DNA from: Bacillus_CJ salitolerans | GTDB taxonomy: Bacteria > Bacillota > Bacilli > Bacillales > SA4 | DNA: 64,000 bases | Direction: 5' to 3' | NCBI RefSeq assembly: GCF_042680805.1 | Contig: NZ_JBHUEM010000009.1 | Location: forward strand, 1-64,000 | Part shown: piece after piece, positions 1-7,712 of the stretch | Position numbering within the stretch: position 1 is the stretch's first letter | Layout: each line of letters opens with the position of its first letter | Made by a program: the position numbers and the translations under genes | The notes under the pieces: generated by a model | Database searches by the model: none | The model's input: only the letters and a program-made list of their open reading frames with translations | Told to the model about the DNA's origin: nothing

Positions 1-110
1 AGAGTAAAATAGTGGGGGCAATTTCCTCTTTATAAGAAAAAATGAAAAACTAAGATAAAAAGAGATATTTAAAGTAAGTGTCCTAAATAAGGGGGCCAAC
101 CCGCATTACT

Positions 111-190
111 AAATTTAACAGCAACTTCTGAGTCTTTATCAGCAACTATCCAAATTCTATCATCAACTTCTACGATATCAGTAACTTATC
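111..190. repeat. degenerate ~21-bp tandem repeat, tract 1
   Basis: Four loosely conserved units with the core (T/A)CAGCAACT recur here. The core C falls at about 119, 140, 161 and 179, so the spacing is 21, 21 and 18 bases. The same unit type reappears at 20770-20900. The tract lies beyond the lipM terminator, and no reading frame or RNA gene explains it. The rest of positions 1-224 shows nothing else I recognise. Confidence 0.55.
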
Positions 191-224
191 TCGACTTTAA
201 AATTTTTGTTCAATCGGGATTTGC

Positions 225-256
225 AAAACAAAAAGCCGTTACATCACAACGGCTTT
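225..256 (-). terminator. Rho-independent terminator of lipM
   Basis: A 9-bp perfect stem (AAAGCCGTT/AACGGCTTT) with a 7-base loop lies just past the lipM stop codon. It is followed on the minus strand by a T-rich run. Confidence 0.85.
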
Positions 257-261
257 CTCTA

Positions 262-1098
262 TCACCTTCTATAGTTCCATTCATCACTTTCATACTTTTC
301 TTTTGCGATGCCTTCTACTTCACGGAGCTCCTCAGGTGTAAGTTCATAGGACTCCAAAGTTATATCCAGCCCTTTTTCAAAGCCTTTTTTGAAAGCTATC
401 TTTGCTTCTTCAAGTGTCACTGGTCTATCACGTAAAGCGTTGATAGCGACTGCCTTGTTCTTAAAATTCTGTTGCATTCTTAACTTAACTCGCTCACTAG
501 GATACTTAAATAAGCTAAATAATAAATCTTCGTCAAGATCTAGTAAAATAGAGCCGTGTTGTAGGATCACACCCTTTTGCCTTGTTTGAGCACTTCCTGC
601 AACCTTTCTTCCCTCAACCACAAGCTCATACCAGGAAGGAGCATCAAAACAAACAGCCGATCTTGGATTTTTCAGACTTTCTTTCTCTTCTTCCGTTTTA
701 GGTACAGCAAAGTAAGCATCGAGCCCAAGTGACTTGAAGCCTTCTAATATACCTTCAGAAATGACACGATACGCTTCCGTCACTGTCTGTGGCATTCCTT
801 CATATTCTTCTGTCACGATGACACTATATGTTAGCTCTTTATCGTGTAAAACACCTCTTCCTCCTGTTGGTCTCCTAACAAATCCTAGATTATGTTCTTT
901 TACAGCATCCATATTGATCTCTTTTTCAACTTTTTGAAAGTAACCGATTGATAATGTCGCTGGAGACCAACCATAGAAACGAATAGTAGGTGGAATAAGT
1001 CCTTTACTATGCCAATCCAACAATGCTTCATCTAATGCCATATTAAAGGCAGGAGAGCAGTTACCAGAATCAATAAATCGCCATTTGTTTTTTGCCAT
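262..1098 (-). CDS. lipM: octanoyl-[GcvH]:protein octanoyltransferase LipM
   Basis: Predicted to move octanoate from acyl carrier protein onto the glycine cleavage H protein, the first step of lipoate assembly in Bacillus. The protein belongs to the biotin/lipoate A/B ligase fold. It carries RRPTGGRGVLH near residues 75-85 and a Cys in SAVCFD that falls exactly at residue 150 when the start is set at 1098, the position of the catalytic Cys described for B. subtilis LipM (YqhM). The upstream in-frame ATG at 1197 would add 33 residues unlike the family. The chosen ATG has AGAGGG about 9 bases upstream, and the 278-residue product matches the family length. It is divergent from yqhL, as in B. 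subtilis. The client glycine cleavage genes lie 2 kb away. Confidence 0.95.
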   Translation of the reverse strand: MAKNKWRFIDSGNCSPAFNMALDEALLDWHSKGLIPPTIRFYGWSPATLSIGYFQKVEKEINMDAVKEHNLGFVRRPTGGRGVLHDKELTYSVIVTEEYEGMPQTVTEAYRVISEGILEGFKSLGLDAYFAVPKTEEEKESLKNPRSAVCFDAPSWYELVVEGRKVAGSAQTRQKGVILQHGSILLDLDEDLLFSLFKYPSERVKLRMQQNFKNKAVAINALRDRPVTLEEAKIAFKKGFEKGLDITLESYELTPEELREVEGIAKEKYESDEWNYRR

Positions 1099-1241
1099 AC
1101 TTTCAACCCTCTTTATTTCAATTTGCAGGTATAAGTCTATCAAATAATCGCAGGATGTCAAAAAGAAACACAAAGAATCCTTTGAAACTTTACCCATCGA
1201 ACACTATAATAAAGAGGTAAAAAGAAAAAGGGGTCGATGTT

Positions 1242-1619
1242 ATGTTAGAAGCTTTATTAATTTTACTAGGGGCTATCATCGCTTATTCAGTTTTCACATT
1301 TTTTTATCAACGAAAAATATTGAAAACTCTCACAGAAGAAGAGTTTCGTGAAGGATATAGAAAAGCGCAGCTGATTGATGTTCGTGAACCGAACGAATTT
1401 GAAGGTGGACATATTTTAGGAGCAAGAAACATTCCACTTTCACAACTAAGAATGCGTCATAAGGAAATCAGAGCAGATAAGCCAGTCTATTTATATTGCC
1501 AAAATGGAATTCGCTCAGGACGAGCGGCTGCGGTTCTTAGAAGAAAAGGTGTTAAAGATTTATACCAATTAAAAGGTGGTTACAAATTTTGGGGCGGTAA
1601 GATTAAAAAAGGAAAGTAA
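1242..1619 (+). CDS. yqhL: membrane-anchored rhodanese-like protein YqhL
   Basis: A 125-residue protein. An N-terminal hydrophobic segment (about residues 3-22) is followed by a single rhodanese domain with the typical LIDVREPNEFEGGH start and an active-site loop CQNGIRSGR whose Cys is residue 86. Rhodanese domains carry sulfur as a Cys persulfide, but no specific acceptor can be inferred here. The gene is preceded by AAAAGGGG, is divergent from lipM, and is closed by a strong terminator before the kinase gene. Length and position match B. subtilis YqhL. Confidence 0.9.
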   Translation: MLEALLILLGAIIAYSVFTFFYQRKILKTLTEEEFREGYRKAQLIDVREPNEFEGGHILGARNIPLSQLRMRHKEIRADKPVYLYCQNGIRSGRAAAVLRRKGVKDLYQLKGGYKFWGGKIKKGK

Positions 1620-1620
1620 T

Positions 1621-1651
1621 AAACCCTCACTTTCAGGGTTTATTTTTTTTT
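1621..1651 (+). terminator. Rho-independent terminator of yqhL
   Basis: Stem AAACCCT/AGGGTTT with a 7-base loop, followed by A and nine T residues, directly after the yqhL stop codon. Confidence 0.9.
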
Positions 1652-1719
1652 GTAAAAAAGGATTTTGTTTCTTTAAAGAGTATTATGTATATAAGATAGT
1701 TAGCTTGGAGGGGTGGAAT

Positions 1720-2877
1720 TTGTCAACTGTTGAAGAAAAACTATGCTTATATTTAGAAAATAACTACGAAGATTTCATAGATAAATGGAGTAAAATTGTC
1801 ATTATTTCGAGTGATGACCCCTATAAAGATGAAGTAAGACATAACGGCCGAAAAATGATTCAGTTAGTCATTAACTTTTTAAGACATGAATATAATCGCG
1901 ACTTACTTAAAGAACTTGCTGATAAAGTAGCAATCGAAAGGTTTGGAGCAAAAGTAAACATCGGAGAGTTCATATACAATGTAAATATTGGAAGAAGTGA
2001 AATCTTTAAACACTTAAACGATTCTCAAATCCCTTTAGAGATGTTACAACCAACAATCAATAAAATCAATTCCTGCTTTGATCAATTTATTTATTTTGCT
2101 GTATTAAAGTACACAGAGCTAAAAGATAAAGATCTAGAAGAAAAGAATACCTTAATTGAGCACACTCATAAAGATCGCTTAACAATCCTTGGTCAAATGG
2201 CTTCTAGCTTTGTACATGAGTTTCGCAATCCTTTGACATCAATAACTGGATTTATCAAGCTTTTACAACAGGAAAATAAAGACCTCAAATACTTAGATAT
2301 TATTTCACATGAATTAGAACAATTAAACTACCGAATCACTCAATTTTTATTAGTTTCAAAAAAAGAAATGATCGGTTCTTCAAAAAATACGTTTTCTCTA
2401 CCATCTCTTTGTGATGAAGTAAAACAATTTCTTTATCCTAGCCTTGTAGCCTCTAATGTTCAAGTTGATTTACATATTGACCCTACAGTTCAACTATTTG
2501 GCTATCGGGAGGAAATTCGTCAGGTTATTCTAAATATCGTCATTAATTCGATTGATGCGCTTGAAAGTGTCAAGGAGGAGAGACATGTACTTATTAGCGC
2601 AGAAATCATCGCTCATCGTCAGTCGGTATCTATCAAAATCCAAAATAATGGTCCAATGATTCCCGAGGAGTATTTACAATCCATATTTGAGCCGTTTGTC
2701 ACAAATAAGAAGCTTGGTACAGGGATAGGCTTATTTGTATGTAAACAGATTATAGAAAAACATGGTGGAAGTATCTCCTGTAAATCCTGTAATGAGCATA
2801 CAACATTCGTCATTGAGCTCCCCTTATTAATAGATGCACCTACTTCAGATCGACAATTTGAGTCTAGAATGAATTAG
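1720..2877 (+). CDS. orphan sensor histidine kinase (sporulation-kinase type)
   Basis: A 385-residue cytoplasmic kinase without visible membrane segments. The N-terminal ~135 residues form an alpha-helical sensory domain resembling the HisK_N type found in orphan Bacillus sporulation kinases. The phospho-acceptor His is residue 166 in SFVHEFRNPLTS, followed by the N box NIVINSIDAL, an F box (IFEPFVTNK) and the G2 box GTGIGL. The G1 box reads NNGPMI instead of the canonical DxGxG. The start is TTG at 1720 with GGAGGGG 7 bases upstream; the longer frame from 1576 overlaps yqhL and its terminator. No response regulator gene is adjacent, which suggests an orphan kinase, possibly feeding the Spo0F phosphorelay (inference from the family). 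Confidence 0.85.
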   Translation: MSTVEEKLCLYLENNYEDFIDKWSKIVIISSDDPYKDEVRHNGRKMIQLVINFLRHEYNRDLLKELADKVAIERFGAKVNIGEFIYNVNIGRSEIFKHLNDSQIPLEMLQPTINKINSCFDQFIYFAVLKYTELKDKDLEEKNTLIEHTHKDRLTILGQMASSFVHEFRNPLTSITGFIKLLQQENKDLKYLDIISHELEQLNYRITQFLLVSKKEMIGSSKNTFSLPSLCDEVKQFLYPSLVASNVQVDLHIDPTVQLFGYREEIRQVILNIVINSIDALESVKEERHVLISAEIIAHRQSVSIKIQNNGPMIPEEYLQSIFEPFVTNKKLGTGIGLFVCKQIIEKHGGSISCKSCNEHTTFVIELPLLIDAPTSDRQFESRMN

Positions 2878-2929
2878 AAAGACTATGCTAGTGAAAGGTC
2901 CTTGGACGAAAAACGATAGCATAGTCTTT
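2878..2929 (+). terminator. long inverted repeat after the kinase gene
   Basis: A 13-bp perfect stem (arms 2878-2890 and 2917-2929) with a 26-base loop begins at the base after the kinase stop codon. There is no good T-run, so it may be a weak terminator or a 3' stabilising hairpin. Confidence 0.5.
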
Positions 2930-3015
2930 CTAAGCGGTGTCCTTTTTGAAACAAAAAACACAAGCACGTAGTTCATTAATTCACGAAAAAACTTTATACT
3001 TTCCTGCATTAGCTT

Positions 3016-3256
3016 ACAAAAGGCGCAAGCGCCCCGTTTAGCCTAAGGCAGAGCAAATGTTTTGTCATGAAAAAAACGGTGGTTTTCCCTTTTATTCATG
3101 ACATGTTATTTGACCAAGGCAATAGTGATTTTTCTTTTTCTCTCGAGTAGGATGAAATGGCGAAGATCGTCGCCATTTCAGCTTGACTGGGTGCTGGAGC
3201 TGGATTTAGCCGTAACATTGTATTAACTAAACACTGGAAACTTATGCTTTCTTAAC
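3016..3256 (+). repeat. dispersed intergenic repeat, copy A
   Basis: One of five related copies in the window. It has the 5' signature GCGCCCCGTTTAGCCTAAGG, hairpin 1 (TGTCATGAA at 3063-3071 pairing with 3095-3103), hairpin 2 (TGAAATGGCGA at 3153-3163 pairing perfectly with 3170-3180, loop AGATCG) and the 3' signature GGTGCTGGAGCTGGATTTAGC. It sits between convergent genes (kinase and gcvPB). No convincing protein is encoded. Confidence 0.85.
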
Positions 3257-3259
3257 AAA

Positions 3260-3292
3260 TAAAAAAGAACCTCATTCAGCTAGAATGAGGTT
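3260..3292 (-). terminator. terminator of the gcv operon
   Basis: Stem AACCTCATTC/GAATGAGGTT with a 5-base loop and a T-run on the minus strand, beyond the gcvPB stop codon. Confidence 0.9.
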
Positions 3293-3303
3293 TTTATCAT
3301 ATC

Positions 3304-4761
3304 TTATCGTTCGAATTTTAATATTGGTTTTCTTGCAGCAGTCGTTTCGTCAAGACGCTTAACAACAGTATGGTGAGGTGCTTCTTGAACGATTTCAGGA
3401 TTCTCTTCTGCTTCTTTTGCGATTTGAATCATTGTATCGATAAATTCGTCTAACGTTTCTTTTGACTCCGTTTCTGTTGGCTCAATCATAATCGCTTCTT
3501 CTACATTTAATGGGAAGTAGATAGTTGGCGGATGGTAGCCGAAATCAAGTAAACGCTTTGCGATGTCTAAAGTACGCACGCCTAATTTCTTTTGACGCTT
3601 ACCAGATAGCACGAATTCATGCTTACAATGCTGCTTGTAAGGTAAATCATAATGTGGTTCAAGACGACGCATCATGTAATTCGCATTTAATACGGCATAT
3701 TCCGTTACGGCCTTTAGTCCATCTGGTCCCATTGAACGAATATACGTATAGGCACGAACATTTATGCCAAAGTTACCGTAATAAGGCTTAACTCGACCAA
3801 TCGAATGAGGGCGGTTGTAATCAAAACGGAATCCTTCTTCTGTCTTCACTAATACTGGTTTAGGTAAGTATGGAATTAAGTCCTTCTTCACCCCAACTGG
3901 ACCTGAACCAGGACCACCACCACCGTGAGGACCTGTAAAGGTTTTATGCAAGTTTAAATGAACGACATCAAAGCCCATATCTCCAGGTCTTGCCTTACTT
4001 AACACGGCATTTAGATTCGCTCCATCATAGTACAGCTTCCCACCAGCATCATGGACAATTTTAGCCATTTCTAAGATACGCTCTTCAAAAAGTCCAAGTG
4101 TATTCGGGTTCGTTAACATTAATGCCGCAACATCCTTGTCAACAACTCGTTTTAAATCTTCAAGGTCAACTAAACCGTTTTCATCCGACTTTACGGTAAC
4201 AGTCTCCAAACCAGCAACTGTAGCCGATGCTGGGTTTGTTCCATGGGCAGAATCTGGAACAATAACCTTTGTACGATTAAAGTCTCCATTTGCCTCATGA
4301 TAAGCACGAATCATCATTAACCCGGTCCACTCACCGTGTGCACCTGCTGCAGGCTGAAGGGTAACCTCATCCATTCCAGTAATTTCAATTAGATGCTCTT
4401 GAAGATCGTACATAAGCTCCATCGCACCTTGTGCTGTTTCTTCTTCTTGTAATGGATGAACATGTGAAAACCCAGCGAATCTTGCTACATTTTCATTGAT
4501 TTTCGGGTTATATTTCATCGTACAAGAACCAAGTGGATAGAAACCTGAGTCTACACCGTGATTTCTTCTTGATAATGCAGTATAGTGACGCATAATATCA
4601 AGCTCTGAAACCTCAGGTAATTCAGCATCCTCAGTGCGAAGATAGTCTGCTGGAATGACTTCTTCAAGTGAAATTTCCTCAACATCAAGTGCAGGAAGGC
4701 TATATCCAACACGACCTGTCTTGCTTAATTCAAATATAAGTGGTTGGTTTTCCTTATGCAT
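3304..4761 (-). CDS. gcvPB: glycine dehydrogenase (decarboxylating) subunit 2
   Basis: The 485-residue PLP-binding half of the two-subunit glycine cleavage P protein. It decarboxylates glycine and passes the aminomethyl group to lipoylated GcvH. The PLP lysine is visible in NLHKTFTGPHGGGGPG, and GLCT-type motifs such as YPLGSCTMKYNP are present. The start overlaps the end of gcvPA by 8 bases (CATGCATAA) behind GGGGG, pointing to translational coupling. It is the last gene of the operon gcvT-gcvPA-gcvPB and is controlled by the upstream glycine riboswitch. All expected landmarks are present and the length is typical. Confidence 0.97.
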   Translation of the reverse strand: MHKENQPLIFELSKTGRVGYSLPALDVEEISLEEVIPADYLRTEDAELPEVSELDIMRHYTALSRRNHGVDSGFYPLGSCTMKYNPKINENVARFAGFSHVHPLQEEETAQGAMELMYDLQEHLIEITGMDEVTLQPAAGAHGEWTGLMMIRAYHEANGDFNRTKVIVPDSAHGTNPASATVAGLETVTVKSDENGLVDLEDLKRVVDKDVAALMLTNPNTLGLFEERILEMAKIVHDAGGKLYYDGANLNAVLSKARPGDMGFDVVHLNLHKTFTGPHGGGGPGSGPVGVKKDLIPYLPKPVLVKTEEGFRFDYNRPHSIGRVKPYYGNFGINVRAYTYIRSMGPDGLKAVTEYAVLNANYMMRRLEPHYDLPYKQHCKHEFVLSGKRQKKLGVRTLDIAKRLLDFGYHPPTIYFPLNVEEAIMIEPTETESKETLDEFIDTMIQIAKEAEENPEIVQEAPHHTVVKRLDETTAARKPILKFER

Positions 4762-6100
4762 GACAATCCCCCAATTCCTTTACAAACTGGTCAATTTCTT
4801 CTTTCGTGCGTAGCTCTGTTATAGCGATTAGCATATGGTTTTCTAAATCACTGTAATCTCTTGATAAATCATAACCACCAATAAAGCCTTTTTCTGCTAA
4901 TTGGAGGTTTGCATTTTTTGCAGGAATTGGTAATTCAATCACAAACTCATTGAAGAAAGGTCCTGTATAAGCTATATTGAATCCTGCTTTTTCAAAAGCC
5001 TGTTTAGCATATTGGGCTTTTTGAATGTTTTGAGTAGCAATTTCCTTCACACCTTTTTTCCCAAGAGCCGTCATGGCAACAGAGGCAGCTAACGCATTAA
5101 GAGCCTGATTAGAACATATGTTAGATGTCGCTTTGTCTCGTCTAATGTGTTGTTCACGTGCTTGAAGAGTTAATACAAATCCTCGTTTACCATCTTCGTC
5201 GACCGTTTGACCAACAAGGCGTCCAGGAACTTTACGCATTAATTTTGTAGATACAGCAAAATATCCGCAGTGAGGTCCACCAAATTGTGTAGGGATACCA
5301 AATGGCTGTGCATCACCAGCTACAATATCTGCTCCAAACTTTCCAGGAGGAGTTAATGCTCCCAATGATAGTGGGTTACTTGAAACGACAAACATTCCCT
5401 TATGCTTATGAGCAATTACTTCAATGTCTTTTAATGGTTCGATTTGTCCGAAGAAATTTGGATATTGAACAATGACTGCCGCAACATCTTCATCCATCTT
5501 TTCCTTCAAAACCTCTAGATCAGTAACACCGTTTTTGGTTGGAATTTCGACCACTTCTAATCGCTGCCCACTTGCATATGTTTGTAGAACTGCTCTTGAC
5601 TCTGGATGAACAGCAGCAGATACTAGGATTTTATTATTTCTTGTATGTCCAGCGCTTAAGGTAGCAGCCTCTGCTAAAGCAGTACCTCCATCATACATTG
5701 ATGAATTCGCTACATCCATACCCGTTAGCTCACAAATCATCGTCTGAAATTCAAAAATAGCTTGAAGCTCACCTTGTGAAATTTCCGGTTGGTATGGTGT
5801 ATAGGCTGTGTAAAATTCTGAACGTGAAATAACATGGTCAACAATTACAGGGATATAATGATCATAAACACCCGCTCCTAAGAACGATGGGTTTTCTTTA
5901 ATATTCTTACTTTTACTTGCTAACTCTGAAAGCTCCTTCATTAAAGCTGTTTCCGATTTAGCCGGCTTTATGTTGTATTCACCTTGAAAGCGAACGCTTT
6001 CCGGAATATCTTGAAACAGTTCATCAACTGAATCAACGCCAATCGTTTTTAACATTTCCTGCTTATCTTGCTCAGTCATCGGTAAATATCGATGTAACAT
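4754..6100 (-). CDS. gcvPA: glycine dehydrogenase (decarboxylating) subunit 1
   Basis: The other half of the split P protein, 448 residues from the chosen start; it forms the heterotetramer with GcvPB. The N-terminus HRYLPMTEQDKQEML is typical of the family. A possible upstream ATG at 6118 overlaps the gcvT stop, but the ribosome binding site GGAAGGGG lies downstream of that ATG and 8 bases before the ATG at 6100, which therefore looks like the real start. The gene overlaps gcvPB by 8 bases. Glycine cleavage feeds 5,10-methylene-THF into one-carbon metabolism. Confidence 0.96.
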   Translation of the reverse strand: MLHRYLPMTEQDKQEMLKTIGVDSVDELFQDIPESVRFQGEYNIKPAKSETALMKELSELASKSKNIKENPSFLGAGVYDHYIPVIVDHVISRSEFYTAYTPYQPEISQGELQAIFEFQTMICELTGMDVANSSMYDGGTALAEAATLSAGHTRNNKILVSAAVHPESRAVLQTYASGQRLEVVEIPTKNGVTDLEVLKEKMDEDVAAVIVQYPNFFGQIEPLKDIEVIAHKHKGMFVVSSNPLSLGALTPPGKFGADIVAGDAQPFGIPTQFGGPHCGYFAVSTKLMRKVPGRLVGQTVDEDGKRGFVLTLQAREQHIRRDKATSNICSNQALNALAASVAMTALGKKGVKEIATQNIQKAQYAKQAFEKAGFNIAYTGPFFNEFVIELPIPAKNANLQLAEKGFIGGYDLSRDYSDLENHMLIAITELRTKEEIDQFVKELGDCHA

Positions 6101-6117
6101 GCCTTGTGCCCCTTCCA

Positions 6118-7221
6118 TTATTTTTTAGGTCGTTTATAAAATGGTGTAGAAACAATCTTTGCTTTTAAACGCTTGGAACGAATTTGTACTTCTACCTCTT
6201 GATCAAGTTGTGTGAATTCTGTTTTTAATAAGGCAAGACCTATATTTTTCTTTAAAGTTGGAGATTGAGTTCCCGTTGTTACAAACCCAATTATTTCTTC
6301 CCCTGCAAATACCTCATAGCCGTGACGTGGAATTCCTTTATCAATCATTTCGATACCCACTAGCTTACGAGATAAACCTTCTTCTTTCTGTTTGACAAGT
6401 ACGTCTTTCCCTATAAAATCGGTTTCCTTTTGAAGCTTTACTGCAAAGCCAATTCCCGCTTCTAATGGACTAATATCCTTCGTAAGCTCCTGCCCGTAAA
6501 GTGCTAGATTGGCTTCAAAACGAAGAGTGTCGCGTGCACCAAGTCCACACGGTAACACTCCATCGGCTTTACCAGCCTCTAGAATTTGAGACCATAAGCC
6601 TCTAGCATCATCTTTTTGACAATATATTTCAAAGCCGTCCTCACCTGTATAACCAGTTCGTGATACAAGGGCCTTCATGCCATTTAGATCAACCTGATCT
6701 TTAAAAGCAAAGAAACCGATTTCATTTAATGGTGTAGATGTAAGCTTTTGAAGTATTTTTTCAGCTAGAGGACCTTGAATAGCTACTTGAGCAATTTCAT
6801 CTGACATGTTTGTTAATTCTACATCTCCAGAAAGATGTGATTGTAGCCAATCAAAATCTTTATCAATATTGGAAGCATTCACGACAAGCAAATAGTCATT
6901 TTCTGCTCTTTTATAAACTAGTAAATCATCTACAGTTCCACCATTTTCATAGCACATAGCTGTGTATTGAGCCTTGCCATCTACAAGCTTGGAAACATCA
7001 TTTGTCATCATTTTTTGCAAGAACGCTAGCGCTTCTGAACCCTTTACTTCGAATTCACCCATATGAGAGACATCAAATAGGCCAGCCCGCTCACGAACTG
7101 CTTCATGTTCCTCTTTAATACTTGAAAATTGTACTGGTAAATCCCATCCACCAAAGTCAATGGTTTTAGCCCCATGCTCAGCATAACTATCATATAAAGG
7201 TGTTCGTTTTAACTGAGTCAT
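6118..7221 (-). CDS. gcvT: aminomethyltransferase (glycine cleavage T protein)
   Basis: Transfers the methylene carbon from the aminomethyl-lipoyl H protein to tetrahydrofolate, releasing ammonia. The 367-residue protein shows the family start KRTPLYDSYAEHGAKTIDFGGW, DVSHMGEFEVKG, and the folate-site stretch TGYTGEDGFEIY. The start at 7221 follows AAAGGAGGAGAAGG; the in-frame ATG at 7266 lacks a comparable site. First gene of the operon, beginning about 85 bases after the riboswitch terminator. Confidence 0.97.
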   Translation of the reverse strand: MTQLKRTPLYDSYAEHGAKTIDFGGWDLPVQFSSIKEEHEAVRERAGLFDVSHMGEFEVKGSEALAFLQKMMTNDVSKLVDGKAQYTAMCYENGGTVDDLLVYKRAENDYLLVVNASNIDKDFDWLQSHLSGDVELTNMSDEIAQVAIQGPLAEKILQKLTSTPLNEIGFFAFKDQVDLNGMKALVSRTGYTGEDGFEIYCQKDDARGLWSQILEAGKADGVLPCGLGARDTLRFEANLALYGQELTKDISPLEAGIGFAVKLQKETDFIGKDVLVKQKEEGLSRKLVGIEMIDKGIPRHGYEVFAGEEIIGFVTTGTQSPTLKKNIGLALLKTEFTQLDQEVEVQIRSKRLKAKIVSTPFYKRPKK

Positions 7222-7303
7222 CCTTCTCCTCCTTTTATGTAACAAGATCATCCTTTTTTTAGCCATAAAACAGTAACATCATCTATAAACTGCCCTAAAA
7301 ACA

Positions 7304-7349
7304 CGAAAAAGGACAGAAAAAATCCAAGAAAAATGGATAATCTCTGTCC
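7304..7349 (-). terminator. riboswitch-controlled terminator ahead of gcvT
   Basis: GGACAGA (7311-7317) pairs with TCTGTCC (7343-7349), with an inner ATCCA/TGGAT helix, followed by TTTTT on the minus strand. It starts within the 3' edge of the second glycine aptamer, as expected of a glycine-relieved attenuator. Confidence 0.85.
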
Positions 7350-7535
7350 TGGCACCTGAAAGTTTTGCTTTTCGCATTTCCTCTTTGGTGGTTCATTCCT
7401 AAACATACATGAACACTCTCCAGAGTAGCGTCAAACAAGAGTCTTTTTGCCTGAGAGATTCACGAAAAAATCGCTTGCTCCTTCGGCGCTACTTAACTAA
7501 CAAGACTAGTTCCTAGTAGTCTCTCCTCTTGTTCT
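7343..7535 (-). promoter_or_regulatory. tandem glycine riboswitch
   Basis: Minus-strand leader of gcvT. Aptamer 1 shows GGAGAGACTACTAG, GCGCCGAAGGAGCAA and TCTCTCAGGCAAAAAGACT. Aptamer 2 shows CTGGAGAGTG, CACCAAAGAGGAAA and TTTCAGGTGCCAGGACAGAG. These are the hallmark segments of the cooperative two-aptamer glycine riboswitch (gcvT motif). Given the overlapping terminator, glycine binding is expected to switch the operon on. Confidence 0.95.
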
Positions 7536-7712
7536 CATTCGCTTATATATAATTTTGCTAATTTATGGCTATACTATTTGAACAGTGAAACGTTTTAATG
7601 CTTTTCAAAACTATCCTTATCCTATCATTAAACCATCTTTTTCGGCAATATACTTCTATGTCTTTTCATGATTAATTCCAAGAAAAATATATAGAGAGAG
7701 GAGTGACTTCAG

